A stretch of DNA of 64,000 bases from Coix lacryma-jobi var. lacryma-jobi (GCA_009763385.1 CM019822.1:27150842-27214841); one strand, 5' to 3'. Counted from the first letter of the stretch, positions 32,640-43,585 are shown. Notes: generated by a model from the letters alone, not told the origin. Numbers and translations are program-made.

Positions 32640-34228
32640 GACAGAATGTTATAGGAGATAAGGAAGTAAAGGAGGCCCCACGAGGCTAGGCTGCCAAGGA
32701 CATTGCAACTCTCTGGATTGTCAATCATCTCCTTCCAATCCTTAGGCACCCGCTTGGCCTGCTCAGTGGTGTCTGCAGAAGGCTTGGTAACAACTACAGG
32801 TACCATTTGAATTAGCCCAACACAGCTTGCCCAGACCTTGCTGGTCTTAACAAATATCTTGTTGTGTAGGAATAGCTCAACTACATGGAGAGCCAGTGCT
32901 GCAGCATCTGGAGCACGGCGAGCTGCAGCATGAAACTCTGAATTGAACTCAGTGTTGGTGCATATGAGCTTGACCAACCTCTGTGCATCCATGTCTGCAG
33001 ATGTTTCAGTGCGATCGGATCTACATGGAAGAGCCCGATTACCCTGGTCTGAAGACACCTCATTGGCTACCACCGCCTCCTGGTCCGGAGCATTTTTGAC
33101 ACCTTCCACCTTGTCATGAACATCCTGCTCTTGTGCTTCCTGCTCCTGCTTCTTGCTGCAAGCCTGCATTGAAGACGCCATCTTGGCAGCTGTCTCATCC
33201 ATGTTGGTATCCTGATCCTCCTCCTTGTCCTGAGAAGCCTTAAAAGCATCTTTGGTATTCAGCTCCTTCTTATCAACCATCTGCATCGCCTTGTCAAGAT
33301 CCTGCTCCTCCTCCCTTGCCTCCTTCTCATCTTTCATCTCGTTGCCAATCATGGCATTGGCCGCCTCCTCAACTTCCTCTTCCTCCACCACCTCCTCTCT
33401 GGCCTCCTTCCCGTCCTTTTCATCATTGCAAATTTTATCATAGTTGGCTTCTTGCATCTCCTCATCGGCCTTCTTCTCCAGCTCTGCCACCTCCTCCACT
33501 TCCACGTCTCTGGCCTCCTTCCCGTCTTTTACATCATTGAAGATCTTATCGCTGTCTGGTTCCTGCATGCCCTCATCGGCCTTCTCCAGCTCCGTCACCT
33601 CCTCCACTTCCTCCTCTCTGGTCTGCTTCCCGTCCTTTTCATCATTGCAAATCTTATCGCTGTTGGCTTCCTGTATATTCTCATCGTTGGCCTTCTCCAG
33701 CTCCGCCACCTCCTCCTCCACTTCCACCTCTCTGGCCTCCTTCCCATCCTTTTCATAATTGCAAATCTTATCGCTGTCGGCTTCCTGTATCTCCTCATCC
33801 TCCATTTCCACCGCGACCTCCTCCTCCTCCTCCTCCTCTTCGTCCTCCTCCACCAACTCCTCCTGGTTTTCTCCCTTCCCATTGCCGTGAGTTCCACCCA
33901 ACATGGCAGCAGCGGGTGCAGCGCCGGCGGCCTCAAGCACACGGAGCTGGCGAAACCGCAGCGCGATTGACGACTGGAGCGAGGAGATGTGGCCATCGAG
34001 GTCCCCCCAGGCGAAGGGGAGCGACGAGGGGGAGCAGGCGGCGAGGCGGTCGAACGCCTCCCGCAGGGCGTCCGTCTTGCGGGGCAGGGCGGTGATGGCT
34101 GCCTCCAGCTCCGCCACCGTCATCGCCATCGGAGCCGGGTAATCAGGGCTGGCCTGCGCCATCGGCCGGGAGGGTGTAGCGGGTTGGGGTTTTGGACCGG
34201 CGGCGGATTGCATGGTGGTGGTTCCCAT
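32640..34228 (-). pseudogene. FRL exon 1 with acidic tandem repeats
   Basis: From the ATG at 34228 the protein has an N-terminal FRL helix block (VAELEAAITALPRKTDALRE, then PFAWGDLDGHISSLQSSIAL). Next comes a long acidic region, about residues 120-340. Within it a unit of about 36 residues is repeated four times, each with a core like EANSDKICNDEKDGKEAR. Then the central FRL domain begins near residue 430 (LVKLICTNTEFNSEF, AARRAPDAAALALHVVELFL, VPKDWKEMIDNP, LASWGLLYFLISYN). The frame then runs into LINE sequence at about 32640 and stops. The acidic repeats are unusual for the family. Confidence 0.75.
33340..33800 (-). repeat. Coding minisatellite (about 110 bp x 4) in FRL exon 1
   Basis: The plus-strand core TTATCGCTGT(T/C)GGCTTCCTG (with variants) recurs near 33430, 33545, 33652 and 33767, a spacing of about 107-115 bp. 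All units keep the frame and encode the acidic 36-residue repeat. Confidence 0.75.
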
Positions 34229-34329
34229 CGCGAGTTTGACGGCGCGCGAGTCGGCGAGGAGCGGAACAGACTTTACGTTTCTCCTGCGCTACTGCGCAAT
34301 GTTGTGAACGGACTCGGCGGTGTGTCTGG

Positions 34330-35812
34330 TGTGAGCATCTAGGCCCCCAGTGGATTTCGGTGATTGGATGACAACGACAAATTACTATGACTAACGTGTG
34401 TTTTGCAGAAACAGTTGAGTTAGGTCATGGTAATGATGATCGTGAGGGCACTATGGTATTTATGCCCCCTTATTGATGGAATTCGTTCGGTTTTCAAAGG
34501 ATGGACGACGAAGACGGTGATAGGCTAGTTCTAAGTGTCATGTGGTGATGAAGGACACTTAGAGTAGCATAGGTCTTTGTTTTATCTTTGGCCGTACTAT
34601 TAAGAGGGGTTTGAATGGGTAGCTTGACCTAGGTAAGACTTTTGAGTTAGGTGTAGTGCACACTTGTTAACCAAAGCCCTAGGTAGCTTAGAAAGGTCCC
34701 TAAGATCATAAGGAAGAAAGTTCGTGAAGGGAGCGTCGCAAACCAAAGTCGTTTTGAACTTCAAATAGTGACCGGACGCTCCAACCGTATTGACCGGACG
34801 CGTCCGGTCAGTAGTGTTGGCTGAGGAGCGGGTCTGGCTGCGACCGGACGCTCCTCAGTAATCGACCGGACGCACCAGGAAGGTGAGTCCGGTCGCAGGC
34901 AGAGAGGTTCCAGAGAGCAAAAATGATGACCGGACGCTCGAGAGCGTCCGATCAGCACTTCGTACAGTTGTCAAAAAGCACGTCATGTAGCCGTTGGGCA
35001 CTGACCGGACGCGTCCGGTCACCCCAACAGTGCGTCCGGTCAGTGTGTAAACTGGCTGGACTTACCCCTTCGTGCATGTTTTGAGTTGGGGGGTATATGC
35101 CTCCCCCTCATTCATGCTGGCTCTCTTGCTCATTTGAAAGGTTGACAAACACATTGTGATTCCGAGTGAGTGCAAGAGGCCTAGTGAGGTTGAGAGATTT
35201 GATAATTGAGTGATCAAACACCTCATTAGTGAAGAGAGAGTAGCAAGTGTGCATCCACCCATCTCATTAGCCTTGCGTTGGTCAAGTGAGAGTTCTTGCT
35301 TGTTACTCTTGGTGATCGGCATCACCTAGACGGCTTGGTGGCGATCGGAGAGCTTGGTGATCATCCGGAAGCATTGTGGATGACCCAAGCCAAGTTGTGA
35401 CCGGTAGCGAGCGATTCACCGGGCCGGAGTGGCAAAGAATCAGCTCGTAGTGAGCACTTGATCCTTGCGCGGATCAAGGGGGAGCGATACCCTTGCGCGG
35501 GTGCTCCAACGAGGACTAGGGGGTGTGCCGACACCTCGATACCTCGGCAAAAAGATCGTCGTGTCATCTCTACTCTCATTACTTCGCATTTACCTTTGTG
35601 CAATTCAATTCTGCATTTGCTTGTTGTTCTTTCATGAATTGAATTGCCATGATAGAGTAGACTTTGTTTAGCGATAGTCTTTTTGTGTCGTTGATTCTTG
35701 TGAAACATTTCTAGGCACTAGGGGGTTAATTGTGGCTTGATAGGTTTTATTATTGCAAGGAGTTTTAGAAAAGCCCAATTCACCCCCCCTCTTGGGCATC
35801 TTGATCCTTTCA
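34330..35812 (+). mobile_element. Solo LTR (1483 bp), copia-type, in FRL upstream region
   Basis: It begins TGTGAGCATCTAGG and ends TTGATCCTTTCA, flanked by TCTGG on both sides (34325-34329 and 35813-35817). The end block AATTCACCCCCCCTCTTGGG and the stretch with AACATTTCTAGGCACTAGG resemble LTRs of large grass copia elements (SIRE/Maximus, Opie/Ji type). No internal coding part remains, so it is a product of LTR-LTR recombination. It lies 102 bp before the FRL ATG. Confidence 0.88.
34768..35042. repeat. Cluster of GACCGGACGC / GCGTCCGGTC motifs
   Basis: At least eight occurrences of GACCGGACGC or its complement, several back to back as the palindrome ACCGGACGCGTCCGGT (about 34791 and 35003). 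They are inside the solo LTR and may be protein-binding repeats or CpG-rich regulatory units. Confidence 0.7.
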
Positions 35813-37410
35813 TCTGGCCAGACCAGGCCGGGCTAAAGGACGAAGGCCCAATAGAATTGAAAATTGAAAATTCCTAATGGACTGTAATTTTTTTTTGCCG
35901 ATGACGACCAAATCTTACATGACACCTTAGGAAAAATTGACTTGGTTTTTGGAACAAGTTTCTAACATTCATTTTACAATTTTTTCTCATTTTTAAAAAT
36001 TGTAAATTTTGCACAAAATTCCAAAGTGTTATCCCAAAACTTTATCATTTTCTAAAAAAATTTGTGTACAACTTTTTTTAAAAAAAAATTGCTCACACAA
36101 AACTTTCTTTGAAAAAATTAAAAATAAACAATTTTTCAATCTTCCGTATCAATTTTTCGAAAGCTAGAGGGATCCATTATCACTTTTTTTGAGGGAGGTG
36201 CGGGTGGTTGTTGAGGGGTGGTAGGCACATGAAAAAAAAACAGATTTTTTTCGAATACGCCAAAGATTTACACATCTTTTGAAAGATTAAGAAATAGTGA
36301 AAGTTATAATGACGCGCACGAACAGAGGGAGTATGTCGATGCAAGACCGTAGCTAGCGATTATCAAGGAAGACATCGAGTTTTACAACAGTCCGTGAATA
36401 AAGTTACAACTTTTTTTTGGACTATAAAGTTACAACTTAGAGCATGTTGGAAGGAGCTCCCGCCTGCTTCCTATAGCGACACTATGGCGGAGCACCAAAA
36501 TCATGGCTCCGGTGGTTCCTCTTTCCGTGTTGATTTGTGTCAAAGCCAGAGCCATTTTTTTACTAATTTATCAACAATGTTATAGTAACTTTGTAAAGAA
36601 GCCAAAATAGCCAAACAAGTCGCTAAGCAGACATCTTGGTTGTGCTCACTAGAAGCAACGTGTTAATCAATAAAAAAATTCATCACAGATCACCAAAAAA
36701 TTGTCATCAAATAGTATGTGGGATGATTTTATATATTATTATAGATTGAGTATCATAGATTAACCTCCATGATGTTTTGTTGAAATAAATCGTCACATAA
36801 GAGCTCAAGGCCTAGTTAACCCAGTCCAAGTCCATTTCATGTGACGAAAAATAAACATCATAGATGAATTGCTATGTCATTATGGATGCCTACATAGAAG
36901 CTTACATGAATGATGACATGGATACTATATCAGCCCATCTACTAACGTGTGCCAAAATCTAAGATCAGGTCAAATCGATGAAAGCTGAAAACAGTATATG
37001 CATCCATCTATGGTAAGGTGCACGAGGGTGATTTGCGTTTTCAATATCAGTGCATCATTTCTAGCGTTCTTTTTTTTATTGAATTTATTGGAATTTGTTG
37101 GAGGAAGAAAATGCTATATTACCAATAATAGGAACTTATCTATATAGACTTTTAGAAGATGGAGACTGTTGTAAAGGGGAACCATCGGCAGTCTCATTTC
37201 TTCTATGCTTATGTTGCATATATTAGGTTTTAGTCATATTTATTACACTAGGACATTGTAGTTTTTTTTTTTTTTTTGCAGTTTGAGCCTAGCTATGAGA
37301 GCATATTTACTCGTGAAAATGATTAACAAATATAATTTAAAATCATGGCGGAGTTGTACTTCAAGCATGCATTTGGAATCAATTTCCCAAACAAGCTAAG
37401 AGGACAAAAC
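35813..37410. other. Gene-free AT-rich region upstream of FRL
   Basis: No ORF with a domain is seen. Around 35880-36250 A- and T-runs dominate. GAACAGAGGGAGTA at about 36320 looks like one end of a Stowaway MITE without a visible partner. 36660-36960 contains GTGACGAAA/CATCATAGATGAA-like motifs that recall subterminal repeats of DNA transposons. Nothing is firm. Confidence 0.4.
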
Positions 37411-37955
37411 TAGTATGCGTTTTGTTCATAGAATAGAATAACTTTTGATCCGATGCACTACACGCCGATCTTCGGTTTACTCGAATTCTGCTTTTTCAGG
37501 CAACTCTCCCATCCGATCGACAAGGCGTGTAAGGAAAATAATTCCTGATATATTCATGTCTTTGCCAAGACATGAGAGTCACTGGCAACAACGCGCCCAA
37601 GTCGATCTTCGAGTTTAGAGCTACTCAGATGATACGCCATTACTCTTGCTGATGATACGTGGAAGAAGACGATCTCTTTGTAAGGAGCCTTGTGTTTGAG
37701 AAACTATGCATTTTGTTCGTAGATGAAATAGTACACGCCGATCTTCTTCGATTTACTTGAAGCTGTCAGGCAGATCTCCCATCCAACAAGGCGTGTATGG
37801 AAAATAATTTGTGATATATTCATGTCTTTGCCAAGACATGAAAGTCACCGGAGACAATTCGCCCAAGTCTTCAAGTTTGGAGCTACCCAAGTGATACGCC
37901 AGTACTCTTGTTTCTGATATATGGAAGAAGACGATCTCTTGTACGGATGAAACGC
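37411..37955. repeat. Tandem duplication of an F-box-type gene end (about 260 bp x 2)
   Basis: 37411-37690 and 37702-37955 share long stretches in order: CACGCCGATCTTC, CTCCCATCC, AAGGCGTGTA.GGAAAATAAT, ATATTCATGTCTTTGCCAAG, GATACGCCA.TACTCTTG and GGAAGAAGACGATCTC. The left copy is more decayed. They differ by many substitutions, so the duplication is not recent. Confidence 0.75.
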
Positions 37956-38130
37956 CAGAACTTGTACGAACTCGCGGCACTCTTCAGCCGATGCATCACC
38001 AGTGGGCTGAACAGTGGTAGTATTACCGCCGTCACCGTCGTTGTCGTCGTCGGAGTTCCACTCGAATTTTTTATCCGCCTGCGCTTCATCATCATCTTGG
38101 TTTCGACTTCCATGGTGATATAGCATCATC
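37753..38130 (-). pseudogene. F-box-type protein C-terminal fragment
   Basis: In two frames the minus strand reads an acidic linker (KFEWNSDDDNDGDGG), then FVQVLAFHPYK, then after a frame change EIVFFHISETRVLAYHLGSS, KLEDLGELSPVTFMSW and FPYTPCWMGDLPDSFK to a stop at 37753. A closing FPYTPCW-x-G-(E/D)-L and the VLAYHL-SS-K block recall C-termini of grass F-box proteins that feed targets to SCF ubiquitin ligases. No F-box itself is present. The domain call is by recognition only. Confidence 0.5.
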
Positions 38131-38199
38131 CAGGGTCCGGGTCCGCGGCCAAAACTTGGACTTGGAAACGAAATCACCCAACCACTGTCGTCTCTCAGA

Positions 38200-38619
38200 C
38201 AGGTCGGCGAGGTTGAAGCCCGAGGTGAGCACCACGGACCTGTTGAGCTCGCGCAGGAACTCGTCCCGCCGCGCGCACCGCCCGCCAACGGTCGACCGCA
38301 CCACGATGTCGTTCATGGCGTGGCAGACCCGCTCGCCGATGTCCACCACCGCGCTGCCGCCGGCGCAGGAGTCGGCCACGGACCGGAGGAGCCTCGCGGC
38401 CTCCTCCTCCCTGATGCGGCGGAAGGACTGCACGCGGCGCGCCGAGAAGAGCTCCAGCACGCAGATGCGCCGGAGCTGGCGCCACAGCTCGCCGTAGGGG
38501 GAGAAAAGGATGTCACGGCCCCCGATGCTGAGCACGTCCAGCGTCGGCGTCAGGTGCCGGCTCGCGAACGCCGCGTCGTGGGTCTTGAGCACCTCCCTGG
38601 CCGCCTCGGCCGAGGACAC
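38200..38619 (-). pseudogene. Cytochrome P450 (CYP71-like) fragment
   Basis: From 38619 the frame reads VSSAEAAREVLKTHDAAFAS, then DILFSPYGELWRQLRRICVL (the WxxxR helix-C motif) and VVLTSGFNLADL, all typical of CYP71-clade P450s in the first third of the protein. After FNLADL the similarity ends (SERRQWLGDF onward) and F-box-related sequence follows. The N-terminus is cut by copia D at 38620. The heme-binding Cys region is absent. It is a relic, not a working monooxygenase. Confidence 0.75.
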
Positions 38620-39026
38620 TGTTAGATAATCCACGCTCTGTCTTACCATTTGCTCCAAGTTATCTGTATTCAGTTTATCGGTCTGACGCATGCTGTGTTC
38701 ATGCGGAGACTTGCCTGTTTTCTAGGAGTAGTGCACCAGCGCGCATGCAGTAGAAGTGGAGGTGATCCGCATGGTCCGGCTCGTGGGATGGCACGGCCGT
38801 TGGTGGAGCGTGAAGGTCGCCGCGTCGTGGCTAATGGCCGCATGTCTTAGTTTCTGTGATCTACATATACCGCAATACAGAGTCAGAAAAGTTGTCGCGT
38901 TTGGGCAACACCAAAACCACTGTGTTCGCGTGTGTGTGTTCCAGTTCAGTGATTGTGTGCGTTTGCGTTTGAGTTCACCGGCCATCTTCCTCATCTCCGG
39001 CGACGGGCGCCGGCGATCCGGGGACA
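38620..39026 (+). repeat. 5' LTR of copia D (407 bp)
   Basis: Starts TGTTAGATAATCC and ends GGGGACA. The primer site follows after two bases. Confidence 0.85.
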
Positions 39027-39028
39027 AG

Positions 39029-39040
39029 TGGTATCAGAGC
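39029..39040 (+). promoter_or_regulatory. Primer-binding site (initiator Met tRNA) of copia D
   Basis: TGGTATCAGAGC is the exact complement of the 3' end of plant initiator-Met tRNA. Confidence 0.9.
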
Positions 39041-39086
39041 GAGGTACCGGCGGTGGACACGCGACCAACCCATCGCGGCGGCGTTC

Positions 39087-40330
39087 ATGGCGGATCGAAG
39101 GAGGCGACGTTCTGCATCGCCGATCAACAGGCGTCGCGCGGCGGACGGCGGTGACGGCGAGGGCTTCGCGGGTGACCGCGATCTGGTGATCCATCGGGTC
39201 GTCCGCGAGGCGGGCGGCAGCGGGCCATACCCGATGTTGGGCAAGGCCAACTACTACGGGTGGGCAGCGCTGATGAAGCTCAAGCTACAGGCACGGAGCC
39301 TGTGGACCGCGGTGAACGTCGGCACCGACAATTTCGTCGACGATCGAAACGCTCTGGAGGCGATGCTCAGGGCGTGCCGCCGGAGCTGCAGGGGAGCATC
39401 GCGAGCAAGCCGTCCGCACGAGCGGCGTGGGACGCGCTGAAAAAGATGCACCTTGGCGTAGATCGCATACGTGAGGCGAAGGCGAACACTCTCCGCCGGC
39501 AGTTCCAAGAGCTCAAGTTCAAGGACAGGGAGACGGTGGACGAGTTCGGCGTCCGAATCAGTGACCTCGCGAATCAACTCGAGGTCCTCGACGCGGCGTA
39601 CTCGGAACCAGACATCATCCGCAAGTTCTTGCAGGCCACTCCACCGAGGTACGCACAGATCGTGATGGCAATTGAAACCATGCTCGACATCAACGACATG
39701 TCGGTGGAGGAGTTGATCGGGAGGCTCAAGGCGACTGAGGAGAGGTATGGCCTCAACGGTGGCGGAGGCGGTACCATGGCGAGCCTCAACCTCACGGAGG
39801 ACGAACTAGTGGCGCGAGTCATGTCGCGGCTCAATCTCTCCGGCGAGGGATCCTCCGGTGGCGGGAAGTCTTCATCGACTCAGCGCCGAGGTCATGGCCA
39901 TGGCCGCGGGCGCGACGGCGGGAGCAGTGGTGGCTCCAGACCACCCACCGGAGGCAATGGCGGAGGTGGGAACAAGAAGAAGAAGAAACTCTCTAGCAAC
40001 GAGTGCGCCTATTGCGGCAAAACGGGCCATTGGGCCCGCGAGTGTCGCAAGAAGAAGAGAGACGAGGCGGTGCATGCGGCCCAAGCGAAAGAGGAGACCG
40101 AGGTGGCGCTCAACTTCGGGTTCACGACTCTCGACGAGGAAGGGCCCACCCGGTGGATCTTCACCGGGGAAGGCGATGAGACCACGACGGTCCCGCCCGC
40201 GGAGGCCCACTGGGTCCTCAACTCCAGCGATGGCGAGCAGTGGATGTTGGAGGACGAGGACACCCCGAACGTCTTCGCCGGGGTGATGACGGCGAGCCTC
40301 GACCGCGCACCCGTCCAGGAACCTGGAGGG
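39087..40330 (+). pseudogene. Copia D gag
   Basis: It starts at ATG 39087 (MADRRRRRSASPINRR) with PYPMLGKANYYGWAALMKLK (DUF4219-like start). A frame change near 39360 leads into ARAAWDALKKMHLGVDRI, then TVDEFGVRISDLANQLEVLD (UBN2-type gag) and zinc knuckle CAYCGKTGHWARECRKKK near residue 250. A second frame change occurs near 40320. Gag packages the RNA. Confidence 0.85.
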
Positions 40331-41993
40331 CGACCGGGCGCCGATCCACATCCGCGAGGACAAGCTCTTCGTTCAATTTGGCGAGAAGAGCGCAGAGGGG
40401 AGCACTCGGTGGATCCTCGACACGGGCGCAACCAATCACATGACGGGTGTGCGCACCTTCTTCTCCGAGCTCGACACCGGCGTCCACGGCACTGTCCGGT
40501 TCGGGGACGGCTCGATTGTTGCCATCGAAGGGCGTGGAACAATTCTGTTCCGACTGAAGAACGGCGAACATCAGGAGCTTGGGGGTGTGTACTACATCCC
40601 AAAGCTGACCGTGAACATCGTCAGCCTTGGGCAACTCGATGAAGATGCGTACAAGATCGTGATCAAACATGGCGTCCTGAGGATCTGGGATCAAAGGTGT
40701 CGACTGCTCTCCAAGGTATCGCGCTCACCGAACCGCCTGTACATCCTCATTCTGGCCATCGACAGGCCAGTCTGTCTTGCCGCGCGCAGCTCCGAGGTGG
40801 CCTGGCAGTGGCACGCCAGGTTCGGGCACCTCGGCTTCCAAGGGCTGAAGGAATTGTCGAAGGGGGAGATGGTGAGGGGCCTGCCCTCAATCGACCATGT
40901 TGATCAAGTCTGCGAAAGCTGTCTTGCAGGGAAGCAGCGTCGTCATCCGTTCCCGGCGGCGTCCAAGTTCCGTGCATCCCGTGCGCTCGAAATAGCGCAC
41001 GCGGATCTGTGCGGTCCGATCACGCCGTAAACCCCAGGCGGCAAGAAGATGTTCCTCCTCGTCGTCGACGACAAGAGCCGCTACATGTGGCTCATCTTGC
41101 TGCACTCGAAGGACCAGGCGGCGGACGCACTGATCAAGCTGCAGCCGCGTCTCGAGGCGGAGGCGGGCCAGAAACTCGGCAACCTGCGTACCGATCGCGA
41201 GGGCGAGTTCACGTCGTGCACGTTCCAGGACTACTGCGCGGAGCAAGGCGTTCAAAGGCACCTGACCGCGCCCTACACTCCCCAACAGAATGGGGTGGTG
41301 GAACGGCGTAACCAGACCGTCCTCGGCATGGCCAGAAGCATGTTGAAGGCGATGAACGTGCCGGGGCGGTTCTGGGGAGAAGCGGTGCTGACGGCGGTCT
41401 TCATCTTGAACCGGTCGCCGACGAAGAGCGTTGAGGGTATGACGCCCTATGAGGCCTGTTATGGTACTAAACCACCTGTTCACTTCTTGCGCACCTTCGG
41501 TTGTGTCGCACATGTCAAGGTGGTCGGTGGCCACCAGAGGAAGCTTGATGATCGCAACACCAAGATGGTGTTCATCGGGTACGAGCCCGGGAGCAAGGCG
41601 TACAGGTTCTTCAATCCTGGCACCAGGCGCGCGCACATCTCACGGGACGCAGTGTTTGAGGAAACACGCCCGTGGGATTGGGGCGCAGATGAGGCGCGCA
41701 CGGAGGATGCCGATCCGTTCATCGTCGAGTACACGACGGTGACGGTCAGCCACGGCGTCCCCATGGAGATGCAGGACGCTGGCGCGCCGGACGTCACACC
41801 GGGGGGAGCCCTGGTCACCACGACTCACCTCCAAGTGGAGCAGCATCGACGCCGCACACGCCTGCGACGACGTCGAGCGCGGGGCGCGCAGGAGAGCGCG
41901 CACGGGGGCGGCACGCCGGGCACACCTACATCCTCTGCACCAAACGTACCCGTGGAGTTCGTGACACCGCCCTCAGGGGAGCAAGACCTCGAT
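40331..41993 (+). pseudogene. Copia D protease and integrase
   Basis: Protease TRWILDTGATNHMTG at about 40410. Pre-integrase block WQWHARFGHLGFQGLKEL and CESCLAGKQRRHPFP follow. The integrase core has ALEIAHADLCGPI, an in-frame TAA at 41028, then LRTDREGEF, APYTPQQNGVVERRNQTV (D-D-E complete) and RTFGCVAHVKV. The frame ends at the B insertion point after EQDLD. The single stop breaks an otherwise open frame. Confidence 0.88.
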
Positions 41994-42333
41994 TGTGACG
42001 GAACGACCCTAATCCCATGGCCCACCTGTCCCTGTCAACCTCTGACAGCCGACCCATGTTCCATGTGATTAAGACCTGTTCGCCACCGGGCTACATCAGT
42101 GCCCAATGTCCGCAGGATCATCTCACAATTCGGTTACAGCATTGCATACTTTTACAAATAACATCGGAATAAAGAGCGGAAGACTTAAATAACATTAGTT
42201 TTACAAAGCAGGGTTCTAAATAGAAATTAAGGTGCAGTTATTACAAACCAAGTTCTGATAATAGAAATAGACAAAGGCAACGTAGTGGAGAACAGCAAAG
42301 ATACTTATAATCACCCAACCCGAGGGTGTACAA

Positions 42334-43585
42334 CTATTCTTCGGCCTCATCGGCCTCTTCCTGGACGATGGTCACATAGCAGGGTGCAAGACACATTGGG
42401 GACTCTGTCATACCTGCAGCATGGGTAACAAACCCTGAGTACTGGGGTACTCAACAAGACTTACTCGACTAAGAAAAAGGGAGAAGACTCAGGAATGAGA
42501 GGCTTAGGGTAGTCAAGGTAAGGTTTAAGCAAGATCAAGTATTTTGCAGAAAAGCATTTTTATAAACCTTATTTTATTTTGGAAAGATTCAGCATTCCTC
42601 AATTCTTCATCGTTCATGATTCATTTTACATTTCAAAACATTCCTAGTTGAGAACCACTCTCCGTTGACAGTCAGTGAACCAAGTCTCCATAACCGAGGA
42701 GCAACGTTAATCCGGATAAATAATACTCAGTTGAGGATCCCTATCCACACTGCATATGTAGCACCCAAGCTTGCATATGCCAACTCGTCTACCACGATTC
42801 CTCCAAGATTGGGCCCGGTCCTACGCCACCCGGAAGTACAGTACACCACTCCTATCCAGGTACGATGACCACGTGGGGACATGCTACTTCCGCCATCTCT
42901 CCACTCCCAGTGCGCGTTGTCGGTCCAATAAAGGATTCCTCGGAGCCAGAGCTTTCCGAAGTATGTGAATAGTTACAAGTCTTGACCAGCAGGCCCCATA
43001 CGGATGGTCCCTAAAGTTTTTTCGTCAGCAACAAGCACCTCGGGACTCTGACCCAAGAGTACAGGTCCTGTCGGTTTTTCAACCCTGTCCCGTCGGTGTC
43101 AACTGTTGAGTCCCGGACTACAACATGACGGCACCGTACGCGCGGACAACCTCTTCTCGACAATGACCACATGCTAGCTACGCAAGCAGTCATCGAACGG
43201 GAAGTAAAGCCAAATTCCCATAAAGATTCTTTCAGTGATCACACTTTTGAAAATGGCATTTTATTGCAAAGTCTAATTCAATAAGCATTGCTAAGCATTT
43301 TTCAAATACTTTTGAAAAGCAGGTATCGGGTGTATCAGTGGTCAAGGTGGATAGTGCATCAATTAGGATAGCACACAACTCCTATAAACCTAATGCAATA
43401 ATTTAACTCAAAACATTTAAGGAAATTATTTTATAAATCCAAGGAAAGGGGTTAAATGCACCGGGGCTTGCCTTGAAGAGCAAGGAGGGCAGGCTCGAGG
43501 GCGGCAGGGCAGTTGTCGGAGCTCGGGGTAGCCTCAGGGACAGGTTCGTCAGCGGCTGCCTCGATCTTGACGCCTTCTTCGGTGA
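42334..43585 (-). CDS. Hypothetical LTR-encoded acidic ORF, two exons (element B)
   Basis: Exon b is 43585-43472 (114 nt; acceptor CGTATAG, donor CAAG|GCAAGC). Exon c is 42413-42334 (80 nt; acceptor GCTGCAG, stop TAG). Each starts with two bases of a split codon, and exon b ends with one, so they join in frame across a 1058-nt GC-AG intron. The predicted peptide is acidic (TEEGVKIEAAADEPVPEA, ending VQEEADEAEE). No first exon with a clear donor was found in B. No known domain. Supported only by agreement with C and A. Confidence 0.35.

Larger units (their letters stand above)
14528..34228 (-). pseudogene. FRIGIDA-like (FRL) gene, disrupted by nested transposons
   Basis: Four coding pieces on the minus strand line up as one FRIGIDA-like protein: 34228 to about 32640, 23701-23645, 15734-15562 and 15294-14528. 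Exon joins are clean. The first intron donor is CCCAG|GTAC at 23645/23644 and its acceptor is T-run-TGTAG before 15734, joining G|AG to read ...NRIP-E-LMDCLIGNG. The second intron is CAG|GTATGT (15562/15561) with acceptor GTGCAG before 15294, phase 0. FRL proteins act in flowering-time and other chromatin-linked regulation in plants. This copy is dead or altered: a LINE splits exon 1 with some codons lost at the junction, the last exon has a one-base deletion, and a solo LTR sits 102 bp before the ATG. The family call rests on my recognition of the N-terminal and central blocks. Confidence 0.7.
38620..41993 (+). mobile_element. Ty1/copia element D, 5' part
   Basis: LTR 38620-39026, primer site 39029-39040, gag, protease and integrase on the plus strand. 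It is then cut by chromovirus B at 41994, so RT and the 3' LTR lie beyond the window. It was inserted into a P450 gene fragment. GACAC (38615-38619) would be one half of its target duplication. Two frame changes and one stop make it defective. Confidence 0.9.

Noticed and set aside
36640..37000. CACTA or Mutator-type MITE
   Set aside because: GTGACG-type motifs are present, but neither terminal inverted repeats nor a target duplication could be placed.
39029..39040. tRNA gene fragment
   Set aside because: This and similar strings at 53235 and 63893 are retrotransposon primer-binding sites only. No tRNA fold is present.
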